A stretch of DNA of 64,000 nt from Sequoia sempervirens. Lineage: Eukaryota; Streptophyta; Pinopsida; Cupressales; Cupressaceae. Positions 10,773-23,529 of the stretch are shown one piece after another. The position numbers and the translations under genes were made by a program. The notes under the pieces are model-generated. The model was not told the origin of the DNA and did not search any database. It saw only the letters and a list, made by a program, of their open reading frames with translations. Each line of letters starts with the position of its first letter. Positions within the stretch are counted from its first letter, which is position 1. The stretch is taken from positions 62,001 to 126,000 of the forward strand of contig VDFB02262673.1 of the NCBI GenBank assembly GCA_007258455.2. The letters are read 5' to 3'.

Positions 10773-12630
10773 TGAAATATACCGAGCCAATTTTTTTCGA
10801 TTTTCAAATGCAAGTTACAATTAACAAGCACCCGTTAAGGTTAGCTCATAAACCAAAACGATGCTGAAAGCAACTCTAACCAGAATGTACACCAGGATCC
10901 CGATGTGGGCAAGGTGTGAGCATTGGTTAGAGGATCTTAAAGGAAATGCTGAAACAAGAACTCTAACCAAGAAATGCATCGGCGAACGACGAGCATATGG
11001 TCAGAGGATCCCTATCTATTGCAATATTGAAAATTAACTCAACACCAAGTATGTGCTACTCAATCCATGATGGATAAGAGGCGACCATATGGCGGAGACT
11101 TATGAAATTACAATGCAAATCAAGTAAATAGGCGGCAAGCCAGCCTCTTCCACTTATTCAGTGGGCAGTTACAAACATGAGATTAACAGAAATAAGGAAG
11201 ATGCTGACAGTGTTCAGCTTACAATATCAGAGATTTATTTGTTAAGCACAAGATAAGAGAGTCTTCAATGTTGCAACAATGTATAATGCTATCCTTAAAT
11301 CCTCTCAATGTCTTTCCTTCCAAAACCAAACTCAAATGATGTATTCTATGCACGCTGTTATGACAGAATGAGGACTGAAAACTGTTAACCAGCAATACAG
11401 TAGTTCAATGATATGCTCACAAAACACTCACTATCACCCAAAATGCATGAAATTTGATGCAAACAACTATTATGATGAAGGCGCTTATGATGAAGACACA
11501 AAACAGAACCTAAATGCTGTTATTTATTTTCTGCACAAATCCCAAGGCATCAAGAATGGTACGGCTTTATGAGAGGGGCGATTTTCTTCTTAAAATTCAA
11601 GTTCTTCAAATAAAAATCTACAAATTGGTGCAATGGGGTGCCCACCCTAGACAAGAAGAAATAAACAACACCCAAAATGATATCTTTTTGTATTTTTGAA
11701 ATATGAATGAAAACTACAATCAACTATGTTCTCAGCAACTCCAAAAAATAACATGAAAATGCAAATAACTGAACTACAAATGCATTAACTCACAACAAAG
11801 CAATCCTCACTACAAAATTCACTCAAAACAAGCAAACCTCTCCACTAGGTGCTGTCTCACAAGCACGAAGTTGATCCTAGCTAGGAGGCATTCATTCCTC
11901 GAAGCAATCCTCTCACCATTTCGGCAGCATAACTTTACTCAAGATGTTGGATGATGAAAATGAAGACTAAGACCTCCTTTTATAAACTTGTGATGACTTT
12001 CTAGAAGCTTTTAGAAACCCTGCTTTTCAAATTTAAAGTAACTCCTTTTCCCTCCAAGGATGGCGTCCCTCTCTCCAAGGTCAATTTGACTTTTTAATTT
12101 AAAAATAATCTCTCCAATAAGTTAGGCGTCCCTTTTCCCCAAGCATTGTTTTTTCCTTTAGAAAATATTAAATCAATTACATGAGGCGCCACCCATAAAG
12201 ACCACCTTTTAAAACAACATAAGTTCAAACACTAGGCTAAGGGGGGGGTCAACAACAAAATATAACATTAGAATGTGACTTTATTAAAATAATTCAACTT
12301 ATCTCTCCAAACATGCCCCAAAGCCAAAGTTGAGCAATCCAACTGAACATACTGAAGTAGAAGGCCGATCGTGCCGAAACCAACAGGACCACTGCTAGAA
12401 ATAGAATTTACTAAAAATACTAAATTCGTGAAAGTGCTCAGAATGCCGAGAAGAACACATCACCAAAAAGCTCACGAAAAACCCAGAAGGAATCCGCAGT
12501 TCAATCACCAATCCGTGAGCAAAAGAAACCACCAACCAAGAAACTCTAATTTCACCACCGAGAGGCCTACGGGTCTCCAGAATAGACCAACGGTCAACAG
12601 AAGAAGTCAAGCATGAGAAGGGGACATTAC
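10773..12630 (-). mobile_element. Solo LTR, family A, copy 2
   Basis: In minus orientation it begins TGTAATGTCCCC at 12630 and ends at 10773 (...ATATTTCA). It is flanked by the perfect 5-bp duplication GCATC (10768-10772 and 12631-12635). It is homologous along its length to the solo LTR at 3830-5750, with a TATA-like box (minus) at 11977-11984. It ends only about 190 bp upstream of the transposase start codon and points away from that gene, so it may have disturbed or replaced the hAT promoter region. Confidence 0.93.
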
Positions 12631-12817
12631 AGCATCCAACAAAAAATACAAATATAAGAATGCAAAAACTGAAATTAGATAATAATTGAATAAAGTTAAG
12701 TTAGTTAACTGTTAAACAATTAGTTGATTGTTCCTTTGTAATGGATTTGTTACAACTTACAACTTCTAATATATTTATTGTTCAACTTCTAATATTGTAG
12801 GTTAATTTATAATCACA

Positions 12818-15229
12818 ATGGCATCCGCCTCTGCATCTGCTTCAGACTCAGTTGGCACAAGTGTCATTGAAAGGAGACCCCCTGGTAGCCGTGATCCTAC
12901 TTGGAAACATGGTTATTACGGGCTAGTACCAGGCAGTGTTATTTGTACTCATTGCAAGAAGAAGATTAGTGGAGGCATCAATCGCCTCAAATACCATCTT
13001 GCTGGTATTCCTTGTCGTGATTCAAAGGAATGTGAAAAAGCCACTTTAGAGGTGAAACACGAGATGTTAGCTATTCTTGTAGCACTTGAAGAAAAAAAAA
13101 TTGAGAGGGAAAAAGCAAAAGCAGCCATGCAAGTAGCCATTGCTCCGAATTTGGCTGAAGATTCTGAAGAGCTTATGCAAACTCAAACCATTGCGGGCTC
13201 TAGTCGTGGTCCATGTATACGTGCTGGTCGCAATACCCCATCCACTTCTTCCGCTTCGAGCAAATTCCAGTTTTTTGTGCCTAGAAATATTCAAGGATCA
13301 CAACCTTCATTGGAAGCAACTGGGTGGAATAAGGAGGTGCACAAAGAGGCAGACAAGGCTTGTGCAAGTTTTTGGTTTTATAATAATCTTCCCTTCAATG
13401 TGGCAAGGAGTCCATATTGGGAGTGTTTGGTGACAGCATTGACAGTTGCAGGCAAAGGGTACAAGGCCCCTACTCCAAGGGATCTAAGTGGCAAGTTACT
13501 TGAAGATGCTATTGTAGATGCAAAAAGAATTGTGGAAGAAGAAAAGAAGAAATGGCAAAAGTTTGGATGCTCAATTCTTTCAGATGGCTGGACAGATGGA
13601 AGAAACTACACACTTATCAATTTTATAGTGGCTTCCAATGGTGTGATGGTTTTTCTAAAGTCAATTGATGCCTCCAACATAATAAAGAATGCAGAAAATT
13701 TGAGCTTGATGTTGGAGCAGGTTGTTTTAGAGGTGGGCATAGAAAATGTTGTCCAAGTTGTTACTGACAATGCAGCAGCATACGTGGCAGCTGGTAGATT
13801 GCTTCAAGCGAGGCATCCAACAGTTTTGTGGACCCCTTGTGCAGCTCATTGCCTTGACCTTCTTTTGGAGGATATAGGCAAAATTGATTGGGTGAAACCA
13901 ATTGTAGAACAAGCAAGAGACATAACAAAATATATATATAATCACCCATGGGTTCTTCAATTGATGAGAGATCACACCAAGGGGAAAGAGCTTGTGCGAT
14001 CGGGTGCTACAAGGTTTGCAACTAATTTTCTAACATTGCAAAGTATCACTGGTTTATTGACTTCCTTGAAGCAGATGTTTGTGAGTCAACCATGGGTAGA
14101 CTCAACTTACTCAAAGAAGGCTGATGGAGAAAAGATTGAAGCAATAATCTTTGATAGTCAATTTGCAACTAGAGCATTAGAGATTGTCAAGGTAACTTCA
14201 ACTCTAATGAATTTTCAGATTGAATCCTTTATTCTTAATTTAGAATTCTATAAGTATTTTGTTTCATTGTAAGGTGTAATTTAAATGTGGTTCTACTTTG
14301 TACTTTATAGGTGACTGAGCCATTGGTGAGGGTCTTGCGCTTGGTGGACAGCGAGAAAAATGTGATGGGATATCTTTATGAGGCAATGGATAGGGCCAAA
14401 GAGGCCATCCAACACTATTACATGGGGGATGCAAATAGATTTACCCCTATTTGGGAGATCATTGATCGAAGGTGGAACGATCAACTCCACCAACCCATTC
14501 ATGCAGCAGGCTACTTTCTCAACCCCATGTTCTACTTCTCTGATGGCTTCACAGATGCTAATGGGGAGGTTATGGAGGGTCTATTCACATGTATTGAAAG
14601 GATGACACCTGATTTTGAAGTGAAAGACCTCATCCTTGTAGAGTTGCAAAAATATAAGGCAGCTAGGGGGCCTTTGTTTTCTTCCAAATTATGTGAACAA
14701 GGAAGAGAGATCCAAACACCAAGTAAGAAAAAGTAAAGCCTTATATCTTGCAAGTTATGAATTATAATTATAGTACTTATTACTATTGTTTTATTAATAT
14801 TTATAAAAACTTGAATATCTTATTGTAGATTCTTGGTGGGAAGATTGGGGTGGAAGAACCCCAAATTTGCAAAGGCTAGCCCTTCAAATTTTGTCTCAAC
14901 CTTGTAGTTCTTCTGGCTGTGAACGGAACTGGAGTTTGTTTGATGCCATTCACACAAAGAAGCGTAATAAGTTGACTCAACAACGCCTCAATGATCTTGT
15001 TTTTGTACAATATAATCTCCGGCTTCGTACAAGAAAGGTGCAGGACCAGTCAGAAGAGCTCATTGATTTGGATGAGATTGATCCATACAGTGATTGGACC
15101 GTGCAAGATGATGAGGCCTCCTTGTTTACAGAGGATGAGATTGTTGATTTCGAGAGGCAAGCTATGGAGGATTTGCCTATAGCAGAAGCAGGGGAGATTG
15201 GAGTGGATGACATTGATGTGGTGGAGTAG
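12818..15229 (+). CDS. hAT-family transposase, three exons
   Basis: Proposed exons are 12818-14191, 14311-14722 and 14829-15229. Each junction has GT/AG, phases agree, and the product would be 728 residues. Domains in order: an N-terminal BED-type zinc finger (CTHC near residues 44-47, followed by a histidine/cysteine pair); a DUF659/RNase H-like region containing LSDGWTD near residue 255 and VVTDNAAA near 315, which would supply two catalytic aspartates; and a C-terminal hATC dimerisation region with SSSGCERNWS, whose glutamate is the usual third catalytic residue. Unspliced frames end soon after each exon, which supports the introns. No internal stop is seen, so the enzyme could be functional. 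It would act in the nucleus on the terminal repeats described above. Confidence 0.9.
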
Positions 15230-15942
15230 GAGCCACTACCACCTACCAGCATGGTGGAGCCACTTCCACAATCTTCTACGGCAAGCAGGGAGCCAGAATC
15301 GATTTCAAGGACCATACCCTCTACCCTCCAATTTTTCTTTAGGTTGGGGAAGAGGAAATTGTAATTGCCTAGATATGAAATTTATGACGATGATTTTCAA
15401 ATACAATCATCATAAATTCATTATAGTTATTACTATTAGTACTTTTACTATGCGGCTTCGTATAATGATGCCATTTTGTAATCCATATGTATTGAACAAT
15501 GAAATTTTATATAAAACACTCCCTCATGGTTTTTAGACTCATATGATGCATTTTGGAATTGAATTTTGCAAAAAAAAAGTGTTTTTATAAGAAATTTTGC
15601 TACTTTTTAAGTTGCCGAGTATTTTCCGAGTATTTCCTGAGTCAAAATTTTTGGGCTTGCCGAGTACTCTTCGATTCCGAGTATGTAAACTATGATTAAG
15701 ACCACAAGTGTCACTGTTATAGACGCCTACACATTGTAAATCATATTTCCCGTTGTTGTGATGGGTATGTTCATGATCGGGCATTAAGGTGATTGGCATA
15801 GAAACCCAATGGTATTTGTGTGCTTCCTATAATGGCATTTTCTTGTAGTGGCATTCTCACCAGCATCGATCTTGCGTCCCGATAAAAACAAGAATATTTG
15901 TACTAATTTCTAGTTTTTATCTATGTTAGTACGAAGGGGGGG

Positions 15943-16147
15943 TGTCAGAATTTAGTACTTGACATAAATAGTTAAATAAATAAATTAACATGCTATTGTT
16001 AATTTAATAAATAAATTTGGTTTTGGAAGTTATATTCCCGTAATTAGTTTCATACGGGAATAATAGCCTTACAAAGCCAATTTGAGTGGTGTGAATAACT
16101 GAATTTCAATTTTAGAGCAATCTCATTTTTTCTCTCTCATTTCAATA
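15943..16147 (+). repeat. 3' LTR of the short-LTR element
   Basis: It starts TGTCAGAATTTAG directly after a G-rich purine tract, ends TTTCAATA, and is followed by the GATAA duplication. It is 205 bp and nearly matches 7922-8142. Confidence 0.88.
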
Positions 16148-16152
16148 GATAA

Positions 16153-17589
16153 TCCATGGGAATAGTCGAAATTTACTAAGAAAGTGAGCACATGCAACCA
16201 TAAGCTTATTATTTATCAAAAGTGAAAATGGCTTTTTTTTTTCTCTTTCATCAGATAATTGTATCTTTGAAAATCATGTATTGTAGTTTGACTTATTCAT
16301 CTTTTTCTTTTGTAGGTTGACGTTTGCATTTTCATCTTTGACCTCATGTTTGCAAATGGAGAACAGTAATTTTCAAAGACACTTCCTTCAAAATAACTTG
16401 TTTTGGTTTTATGTCCTATATTTCGTGTTTATTTGTTTGCAGCATTGTTCATGGTGTCAAATATAAAATGCATTAAGCGAGTAGGATTTTACTGCTCTGA
16501 AAATTCTGTGTGTTGTTTAATTCTTTGTTTCTAAGAGGAGGGTTGTCTATTTTATTAATTTCCATTAGAAACAAAATTCTTATGATAGTCCCTATTTTTT
16601 AGCCATAAATGTCATTGAAGCATTGCTCTAATAATCATAAACAATAACTGTTGTCAATGAAATGCTGTCATAATTGTTTGAATGATTTTTTAGTAATTGC
16701 CGTATGGTAGGTTTTCTTTTTGTTCACTTTTTCTTGTTTTTCTTTTTTCTTTTTTGTGGGGAAAAATTACGGAGCTGTGAGTGGTGCATGTAGATGTGTG
16801 GAAGAAGGCAGATGGTATAGGCTGTTTGTCTGAAATTTCCTTGCTTAAAAGAATATTGTGACAAGATGTGTTGGATAATAAAAAATATATCATAATTCTC
16901 CAAACTCAGGTTTCTGACTAATTTATCTTAATTTTCTAAGGGAAAGGTTCATTCATGTTGTTAATGTAATAGATAAAATTTCTGAGAAAAATATTTGTAG
17001 CTATGGGATCATTTTTCTCATAGTTTTGTCAACAAATGTCATTTATACCTCACTACATATGGATATTTTTCCTTATTTAAACTCTGATTCTTCAATTATT
17101 TTAAACAAATGTTTCTTTGAGTTTTAGGGATGGTGTTTCAGTGACAATTTGTTTTATGAACTTTGGGTATTGTGGGGTGATGGTTATTAAAATTATATTT
17201 AGAAATGATTGCTTTTTAAAATACATATAAAATTAAATTACCCAAAAATATCACAAGCAAATGAAAAAAGGCTGAAATTAAACAAATGTGAATGTTTAAA
17301 CATGTGTACTAAAAATATATACAAAATAATTAAGACTTGAAAACCTCTCTATAAGTGATAGGGAGTGACCATCCAGTTGTTTTTGTCAATGTTAGTCGTA
17401 CACAACTTGAACTGTGATATTGGGGAATTTAATTTGTGCCATGTAAATTTATCTCATATCATAGACACATTGAAGACATCCTTTAACCAAAAGTTAATTT
17501 TAAATGGTTCAATGTATTCAGTTTGGAATGAAAAAGTAGGTGTGCGAAAAACACATCCCACACTAATGTATGAGGAGATAAATTTGTAG
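16153..17589. other. AT-rich sequence, nothing recognised
   Basis: Neither strand shows a convincing conserved frame. The small frames at 16690-16893 and 17365-17589 have no family motif. Confidence 0.5.
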
Positions 17590-18366
17590 AATAAATGAAA
17601 TATTATAGTTACAAGAAATAAAACCATAAGATAATGATGTACATGTGGAAAACTCCTTTTGAAAAAGACAACACTCCATTACATGAGTGTTGCAATAGAA
17701 TGCAAACTATTATAACTATTGGTGCACAATAGTTACAACAAAATGACTAGGGGCATTCCATTACATGAGTGTTACGAACATGTAATTCTAGAGTAATTTT
17801 GGCAGTATAACGATAACTACAAGACACACTATACATATTCTGTCCTATGCACCCAATAAATAGGAAAGACTCAAACCAAAAATCAAGTATGGTTTAACAA
17901 AGCCATGTCCAAAACAAGGACCCAAGAGCGACACTATGTTTTGCCCAAAGTTCAACACCATTCTCCATTACATGGTCAACATGGCATATTTATTAGATGC
18001 TTTACACCTTGTCACACATGGCATAAATTGTGATTACCTCCTGCCCAAAATTCATGCTCCATTTTGGCATATTCAGACCCTTTCAAATAGGCTCTTTATC
18101 ACTATAATTATGTTGGTGAAGATTCCAATGTAACTCCCCTACAATCATGCTCTTATGCATCATAGAATCTGTCATAAGTAACTTCCATTTTACAATGCCA
18201 TAATGATATTAGATGCTCTTACAACTTTCCATGGTACTTGATACATGACTCAAAGTGACAACTGAAAGTGGGATGGCTCATTTCCAGTATGAGACCAATA
18301 ATTAATAAATAAAAAATACTAAACAAATAAAATTTTTAGGATGCAAGGTTGACACCTTTCCCAACA
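17590..18366 (-). repeat. Probable 3' LTR of the minus-strand copia element
   Basis: On the minus strand the sequence TGTTGGGAAAGGTGTC starts at 18366, directly after the end of decayed copia pol and a purine-rich stretch (GACAAGTGGGAGAA). Near its far end, around 17640, it contains a GGAGTTTTCCACATGTAC stretch like that seen in copia LTR U5 regions. The end near 17590 is approximate and no paired LTR was found. Confidence 0.55.
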
Positions 18367-18499
18367 TTCTCCCACTTGTCAAACACCTTGCAAAGAGCAA
18401 AAATGAGAACTCAACACCAAAATCTAACTATTAGGGGCCTGGAGACACAGACTCATTGTGATTCACATAGACTCACTACACCACATTTACTTCTTTGTG

Positions 18500-19445
18500 C
18501 TCTCTAACTTTTTCAATGTATTTCTGAGATTTGTCAAAGAATCAACTGTTTCTAGCATGACCCTTTCATCCTCTACCATGTCTTGCATAAAAAAGTTATT
18601 GGATATCAATATGCTTCATCCACATGTGAAAGATTGAGTTCTTTGCTAGAACGGTGGCACTTAGATGGTCACATAGAATTGTAATAGTTCTTTGACTTAG
18701 CCCAACATCTGAATATTCTCTGCAGCTAGATGACCTCCTTGTAGGCTTGAGTGGTTGCCATATACTTAACCTCAATAGTGGACAAAGTAACCACAAAGTA
18801 TGCATCAAACTACCAACTACACAAGCATAAAGAAGATGAACCATATCCTTTACCTCTGCAAGTGTCGTAGGACCTTGTTCAATTGAAAGCTTAGATACCA
18901 TAAAATTAGGAATGCTTGTTGATCTTTTGTCTAACATGCAAAAATACTACAATAAAGAGTTCACATACTTTAGCCGAAGCAAAATTTTAGGTTCGTTCTA
19001 TCTCGTTGGATCTCTACTTTTAAGATAAGCTTAGCAGCCCCCAAGGCCTTCATGTCAAACTATGCTTAAAGATTTTACTTCAAATCTCTAATTACATCTT
19101 TGCTATTATAAAGAAACAACATATTTGTTATGTATAGAGTGATAACGAGGAAATGATTGCAATTTTTTGTAATAAATAGTAATTACAGTGATCTGATTTG
19201 GATATTCGAAATTCCAATTCCAATACAAAAGAATTAAATTTTTGGTAGCACATCTTGGGAGACTATTTGAGACCATACAATGTTTTCTAAGTTTGCAAAC
19301 CATTGATTCCTAACCTTTTTCAACATAGTGCTCTCCAAGTGACCATGCAATAATGCTATCTTCACATCTGTTTGTTTTATCTCTAAATAAAAAGTTTTTG
19401 CAATAGATAATAAGAACCTAATAGATGTTAGCTTAGTAAATTGGG
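18500..19445 (-). pseudogene. Copia pol remnant: RT C-terminal part and RNase H
   Basis: Minus-strand translations in several frames show the copia order. DVKIALLHGHLE (about 19340) is the RT motif usually read as DVKTAFLHGDL. FDMKALGAAKLIL (about 19040) follows. LLYACVVGSLM (about 18835) and LAKNSIFHMWMKHIDI (about 18610) are RNase H parts. Frameshifts, stops and an internal deletion disable it. It continues the copia fragment at 21192-22420, from which a later insertion separates it. Confidence 0.85.
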
Positions 19446-21191
19446 AAAAATTGTAGTATTCTACCCAATTTCTTCACCCAACTTGCTAATTCTTCCCAAT
19501 TGTCACTATTTAGGCATTTATTCAAACAATCTGCAGACCTCTTTTTTTGGATATGTTTCCCTCTTGATTTTTACTCGAATAACATTTGGCAGATTTCATA
19601 ATAAACATTACAGAAGATAACTTTCCAAATGCTTAATAAATATCCTAACTCACTTACAAGCAAGCAGTTACCTTTATAATTCTCTTTCCAGATCACTAAA
19701 ATTATAGAAATTTACAATTGAAACTTAAAGATCCTTTCTAGTGCTGACCTGTAATGGGCACACTGAACTGATGATATACGTTCCTTTCATTAAGTGGCTT
19801 CATTTGAATCATGCACACATAATACTAGGGCGGAAGATAAAAAGATAAGCACAGCAGATGAGAGAAACATTGATAGTAATAAAATGAACGGCCTTAGTCA
19901 ACTTTGGTCTTTGTGTCACCCTTGTTTCTCAAATCTCCTTACAAAGCAGCCACCAATAATAATATATAGTCAGTTGTATTTCTCCTTATTCAACCCTCAG
20001 CTTATAGTCAGTGTTGGCTTAATTACCCATGCAGCAATTCTCCAGCGGCACTAACTTATAAATTTGGCATTCAATAATATTTAGTGTTAGGCATTCTGTC
20101 TTCAATAATATTTAATGCTATACTCAATATTTCTGTATGGAATAAATGGTTCATTACTCACTCACCTCCGGACTCTCCTTTGTTCCAGAGCATTCATATG
20201 AGTTTAGCTAGCATGTGCATAAACTTCTTCAAATGAGGTGCTGCGTTTGGGTTATTCACAATTCTACGACCTCTTGATTTCCTTATAGAGTTAAGTTAGT
20301 GCCTAGATAATATCACCATCGACTCCTTGGTAGTCTCACGGTTCACTATGTAAAGTCTTCTGTTAATTTATACCTGTAGAACTTCTTCAGTTCTCCAAAT
20401 ATCACGTCACCCCTTATTTGTCATTATTGGCACCTATGCTTGTTTGTGGAGCCTCAAAGCTCTTATTCATCAAAACTTCCTCATCAAGAATGGCAAATTT
20501 AATATGATATGCGGCTTCCTTGTATAGGAAATATAAAAAGGCATCTAACACTTACAGTATTTCATAATCCTTATATCAGCAATATCTTGAAACCCTTCAA
20601 ACTGGAAAACCCTTATACATAAACATTCACTGTGCAATATTAACCATGCCTATTGCATATAAGTAACCCACATATTTCACCAGTTTGATAAAGATGGTGG
20701 TAGGTATTTGTTTGAAACTCTGAATATTCTGAAAATCTTCAAACTCTGATATCAAACCAAAAATATTGAAACTTGTCTTCAAGGAAGGCGCCACAAATTT
20801 CCAATAATTGATCAATTGTTCATTAAATCCCAATTGCAAATCCTAAGTGAATCCGCCATTCGATGGAATTGATTTTTCATTTAATCCATCCTGAAACTCG
20901 AGGGTTTTTGTCCTCAAGCTCCTTAAAGCTAAGCTCTACAAATTCTTGATGATAAATTTTCTAAAAAAGATACAATGAATTCCTTTTTTCGACCATTTAT
21001 AGTCCACCACCTTTTCATATTTTAATATTAAATACTTTCCATTATAAACTAACTTTATTTAATATTTGAGCATATTATTTAATAAAGTTTAATGTTTTAT
21101 TAATTAATTAAATATAAATATCCACTAATATTAATTTAGGACAATTTAATATTTAATTAATTAAGTCTATTCCGTGGTGACTATTTGGAAA
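19446..21191. mobile_element. Insertion of about 1.75 kb in copia RT, type uncertain
   Basis: The copia RT frame stops at 21192 and resumes at 19445. Both junctions carry the same AAATTGGG (19438-19445 and 21189-21196), a likely target duplication. The insert has no coding domain. On the minus strand it has a TATA-like box followed by CTTGAGG...CCTCGAG (20897-20918), the hairpin also present in the LTRs at 6675 and 22421, so it is probably a solo LTR or LTR fragment. Clear TG...CA ends were not found. Confidence 0.55.
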
Positions 21192-22420
21192 TTGGGGATA
21201 GTACAAAAATCTCACCAAAAACTATCCCCTCAACTTGGGAATATCCTTTTGTAACCATTGTTAGTGCACACTTCTGAACATTCCCATTTGAGCCAATCTT
21301 CTTTTTGAACAACCATTGGCATCCAATGGGTTTGTATCCATCGACTGTTTGTACCATATCCCATGTAATAGTCTTTTTCAATGTAGGAATCTCATCCATT
21401 TCCATTGCTTCTTGAATAGTTCTAGTTCATCAGTGTTAGTTAACAAAGAAAATATGCATCTATACTTATCTAGTTGCCTACATTGCCAAGTGGACTTCCT
21501 GAAAAGCTGAGGTGGAGTTTCACCTTCCTCTTTAGGTATTTCATGAAATTTTTGTTCAACTTGGTCTTGGATGGTAGGTAAGTGACTTGTTTTCATCCTC
21601 TCCACGTTGTGCAATTGTGGGAAAAGGTTTGGCTTATATTAAAATAACACTCTTTCCATAGAAACCCTCTCAGCCACATAGTCCCAAAGCTTGTACCCTT
21701 TAACATAGACAATAGAAAATGACAATACACTTCATTGCTTTGTTACCCGACTTCAATCGCTTCTCCCTAGGTTCATGAGCATATGCTTCGCAACCAAAAT
21801 ACAAAGACGTTAAAATGAGGCCATTTTTCTTTTGTCCACTTCAACAGGGGTCTTATCTATAAGAGTTGATGTAGGAGATTTTTTGATCAGGTAGCATGCA
21901 GTAGCAACTATTTTTAGCTAGAAATTTTGCTTCATGCTGACCCTAGTATGCATACTCCTAGCCCTCTCTATCAACTGCTCATTTGCTTTGCAATTCCAAT
22001 TTGTTGAGGGGTGTATATCTTATGCCTTTCAATCTCGTTCTCCTGACAAAATTTGTCAAATTCAGTAGAAGAAAACTCACATCCATTATCAATTCTCCAC
22101 ATTTTAATTTTTCTGCAAGTTTAATTTTACAAAAGAGCCTTGAACTTCTTAATTTATCTAAAGACTTTGGATTTTCTTATAAGAAAGTGTACTTGTGTTC
22201 TTGTGGAATAATGATCATAAAATGATACATAATACAAATATTTGGATAACAAATGAACATTAATAGATTGAATCAAGTCTAACTGTCCAAAGATTTTTGA
22301 AAATTGGAATAAAGTTGAACATGGTTTTGTTTACCATATATGCATTGTTCATAGAAATTAAATTCAAGAGTACAATTTGTCAAAACTTCCTTGGGATTTT
22401 GAAGACCTTTCTCACCTATA
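21192..22420 (-). pseudogene. Copia pol remnant: GAG-pre-integrase, integrase and RT start
   Basis: Minus-strand frames show CIYGKQNHVQ (about 22330) from the region before the integrase core, YTPQQIGIAKQM (about 22000), which corresponds to the integrase motif usually read as PYTPQQNGVAERM, YFGCEAYAHEP (about 21785), and KPIGCQWLFKKKIGSNG (about 21310) from the start of RT. It is broken by many stops. At 22420 it is interrupted by an LTR starting TGTTGTGTCCCC. Confidence 0.85.
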
Positions 22421-23524
22421 TGTTGTGTCCCCTGTTTTGAGCTTTGGGTATGAAGTTATATATTGCAGTATATATTGTAAGTTGGAGTGAACTTATAGAC
22501 TGCTGTACATACTATAAGTTAATAATTTAACTAAGTTGCGTACATACTATAAGTTAATAATTTAACTTAAGTTGCCTTAAGTAATTGTATTTTATTAAAG
22601 CAACTTATGTTTAATTAGTAAAAAGGTTGTTTTGAAAAGAAGGCAAAAAGTGACTTGATGAAGTGGCATTGGAGATGGCGGTCCAGAAAACTATATTATT
22701 TAATAAGGATTTAAAAAGTCACTTTTGAACTACACATTTGAAGGGAAAAGGAAAAAATAGAAAGTAATATTTTATTTTCCCAAAAGTGCCTATAAAAGGA
22801 TGATCTATGCTAAAAAAGAGGCTATTTGCTTTTTGAAACAATTTCATTTTAAAAAATGAACTTGTTTTCTTCTTATCTTCTAAAGATGAAAACCCTATGG
22901 ATTTGTGAAGCTTTGAGGACGAAATCCTTCATAGTTTTCAGTGCCATTCCATTCAAGGATTGACATTGTGCTTCCTATTTTTTATTCCAAATTGATTTTA
23001 GTGTTTAATTTCAATTTTCAGATTTTTGTTCGTAGTATGTGTTTATGAAGATTTATTAGTAACGATATGTTTCGAATATTGGGGTGAGTTTAATCCTTGT
23101 AGGTTGTACTCATGTAAAGTTTTGTAGTGACTAAAATAGCTTCTAGGCTGTACCATATTACCAAAGTTAAATTTGGCCATACCATTTATTCAGGAGGATA
23201 TTAGCCGTACCATCTATGAGGAAATTACAGCTCATGAGTATTTTTATGGTTGGATCATACCATTTCTGCCTGTCTGTACCTTGTTGAAGGAAGGATATTA
23301 GAGGATGAATTAAGTCATAGCAGTTTATCTATATTTATATTTCTTACATTGGTGCCATATGGTTTTGTAAAATGGTGAATTAGTTCCTTGCAATCTTTAA
23401 TGCCACTCTAGGAAGGGTGTGATTTGTCCAAATAAAGGTAAAAAAGTATTCAAAATGGAGGCATACAGCTTAAAGCAGCATAGAGGGAACAATTTCTGAC
23501 AGGTTTTTGACGTTATAATTCTTG
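22421..23524 (+). repeat. LTR F, left part (gypsy-type LTR inserted in copia integrase)
   Basis: It starts TGTTGTGTCCCC abruptly within copia sequence. It has TATAAAAG at 22791-22798, then TTTGAGGACGAAATCCTTC at 22913-22931, matching in position and sequence the hairpin after the TATA box of the LTR at 6675. Several copies of a GCCGTACCAT-like motif lie at 23150-23280. It is cut by a solo LTR at 23530 and resumes at 26171. The true end is uncertain; one candidate is near 26737, where the 13-base string TTTCTCACCTATA found just before 22421 recurs. Confidence 0.6.
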
Positions 23525-23529
23525 CTTTG

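Larger units (their letters stand above)
8927..15694 (+). mobile_element. hAT DNA transposon with transposase gene
   Basis: The 6768-bp element is flanked by the perfect 8-bp duplication ATTAAGAC (8919-8926 and 15695-15702). Its ends form inverted repeats: CATAGATTACATAATCG at the left and, read from the other strand, CATAGTTTACATACTCG at the right. Subterminal regions carry repeated short motifs, AATCGCC/CGAGT at the left (8938-9110) and CCGAGTA at the right (15613-15685), plausible transposase-binding repeats. It contains two AT-rich foldbacks, a reversed solo LTR and a three-exon transposase. It sits inside a short-LTR retroelement and is therefore younger than it. Confidence 0.93.
7922..16147 (+). 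mobile_element. Short-LTR non-autonomous retroelement, split by a hAT insertion
   Basis: Two direct repeats, 7922-8142 and 15943-16147, share long identical stretches and are flanked by the perfect 5-bp duplication GATAA (7917-7921 and 16148-16152). A Met-tRNA-like primer site TGGTATCATAGC follows the first repeat, and a purine tract GAAGGGGGGG precedes the second. Without the nested hAT and one 8-bp duplication the element is about 1.45 kb, with about 1 kb of interior and no RT, integrase or gag. That makes it a TRIM-like, non-autonomous element. By the duplication the LTRs run TG...TA, not the usual TG...CA. Confidence 0.87.

Noticed and set aside
12371..12616. Small frames on both strands at 12371-12616
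   Set aside because: They are inside the reversed family A solo LTR and are not conserved in copies 1 and 3.
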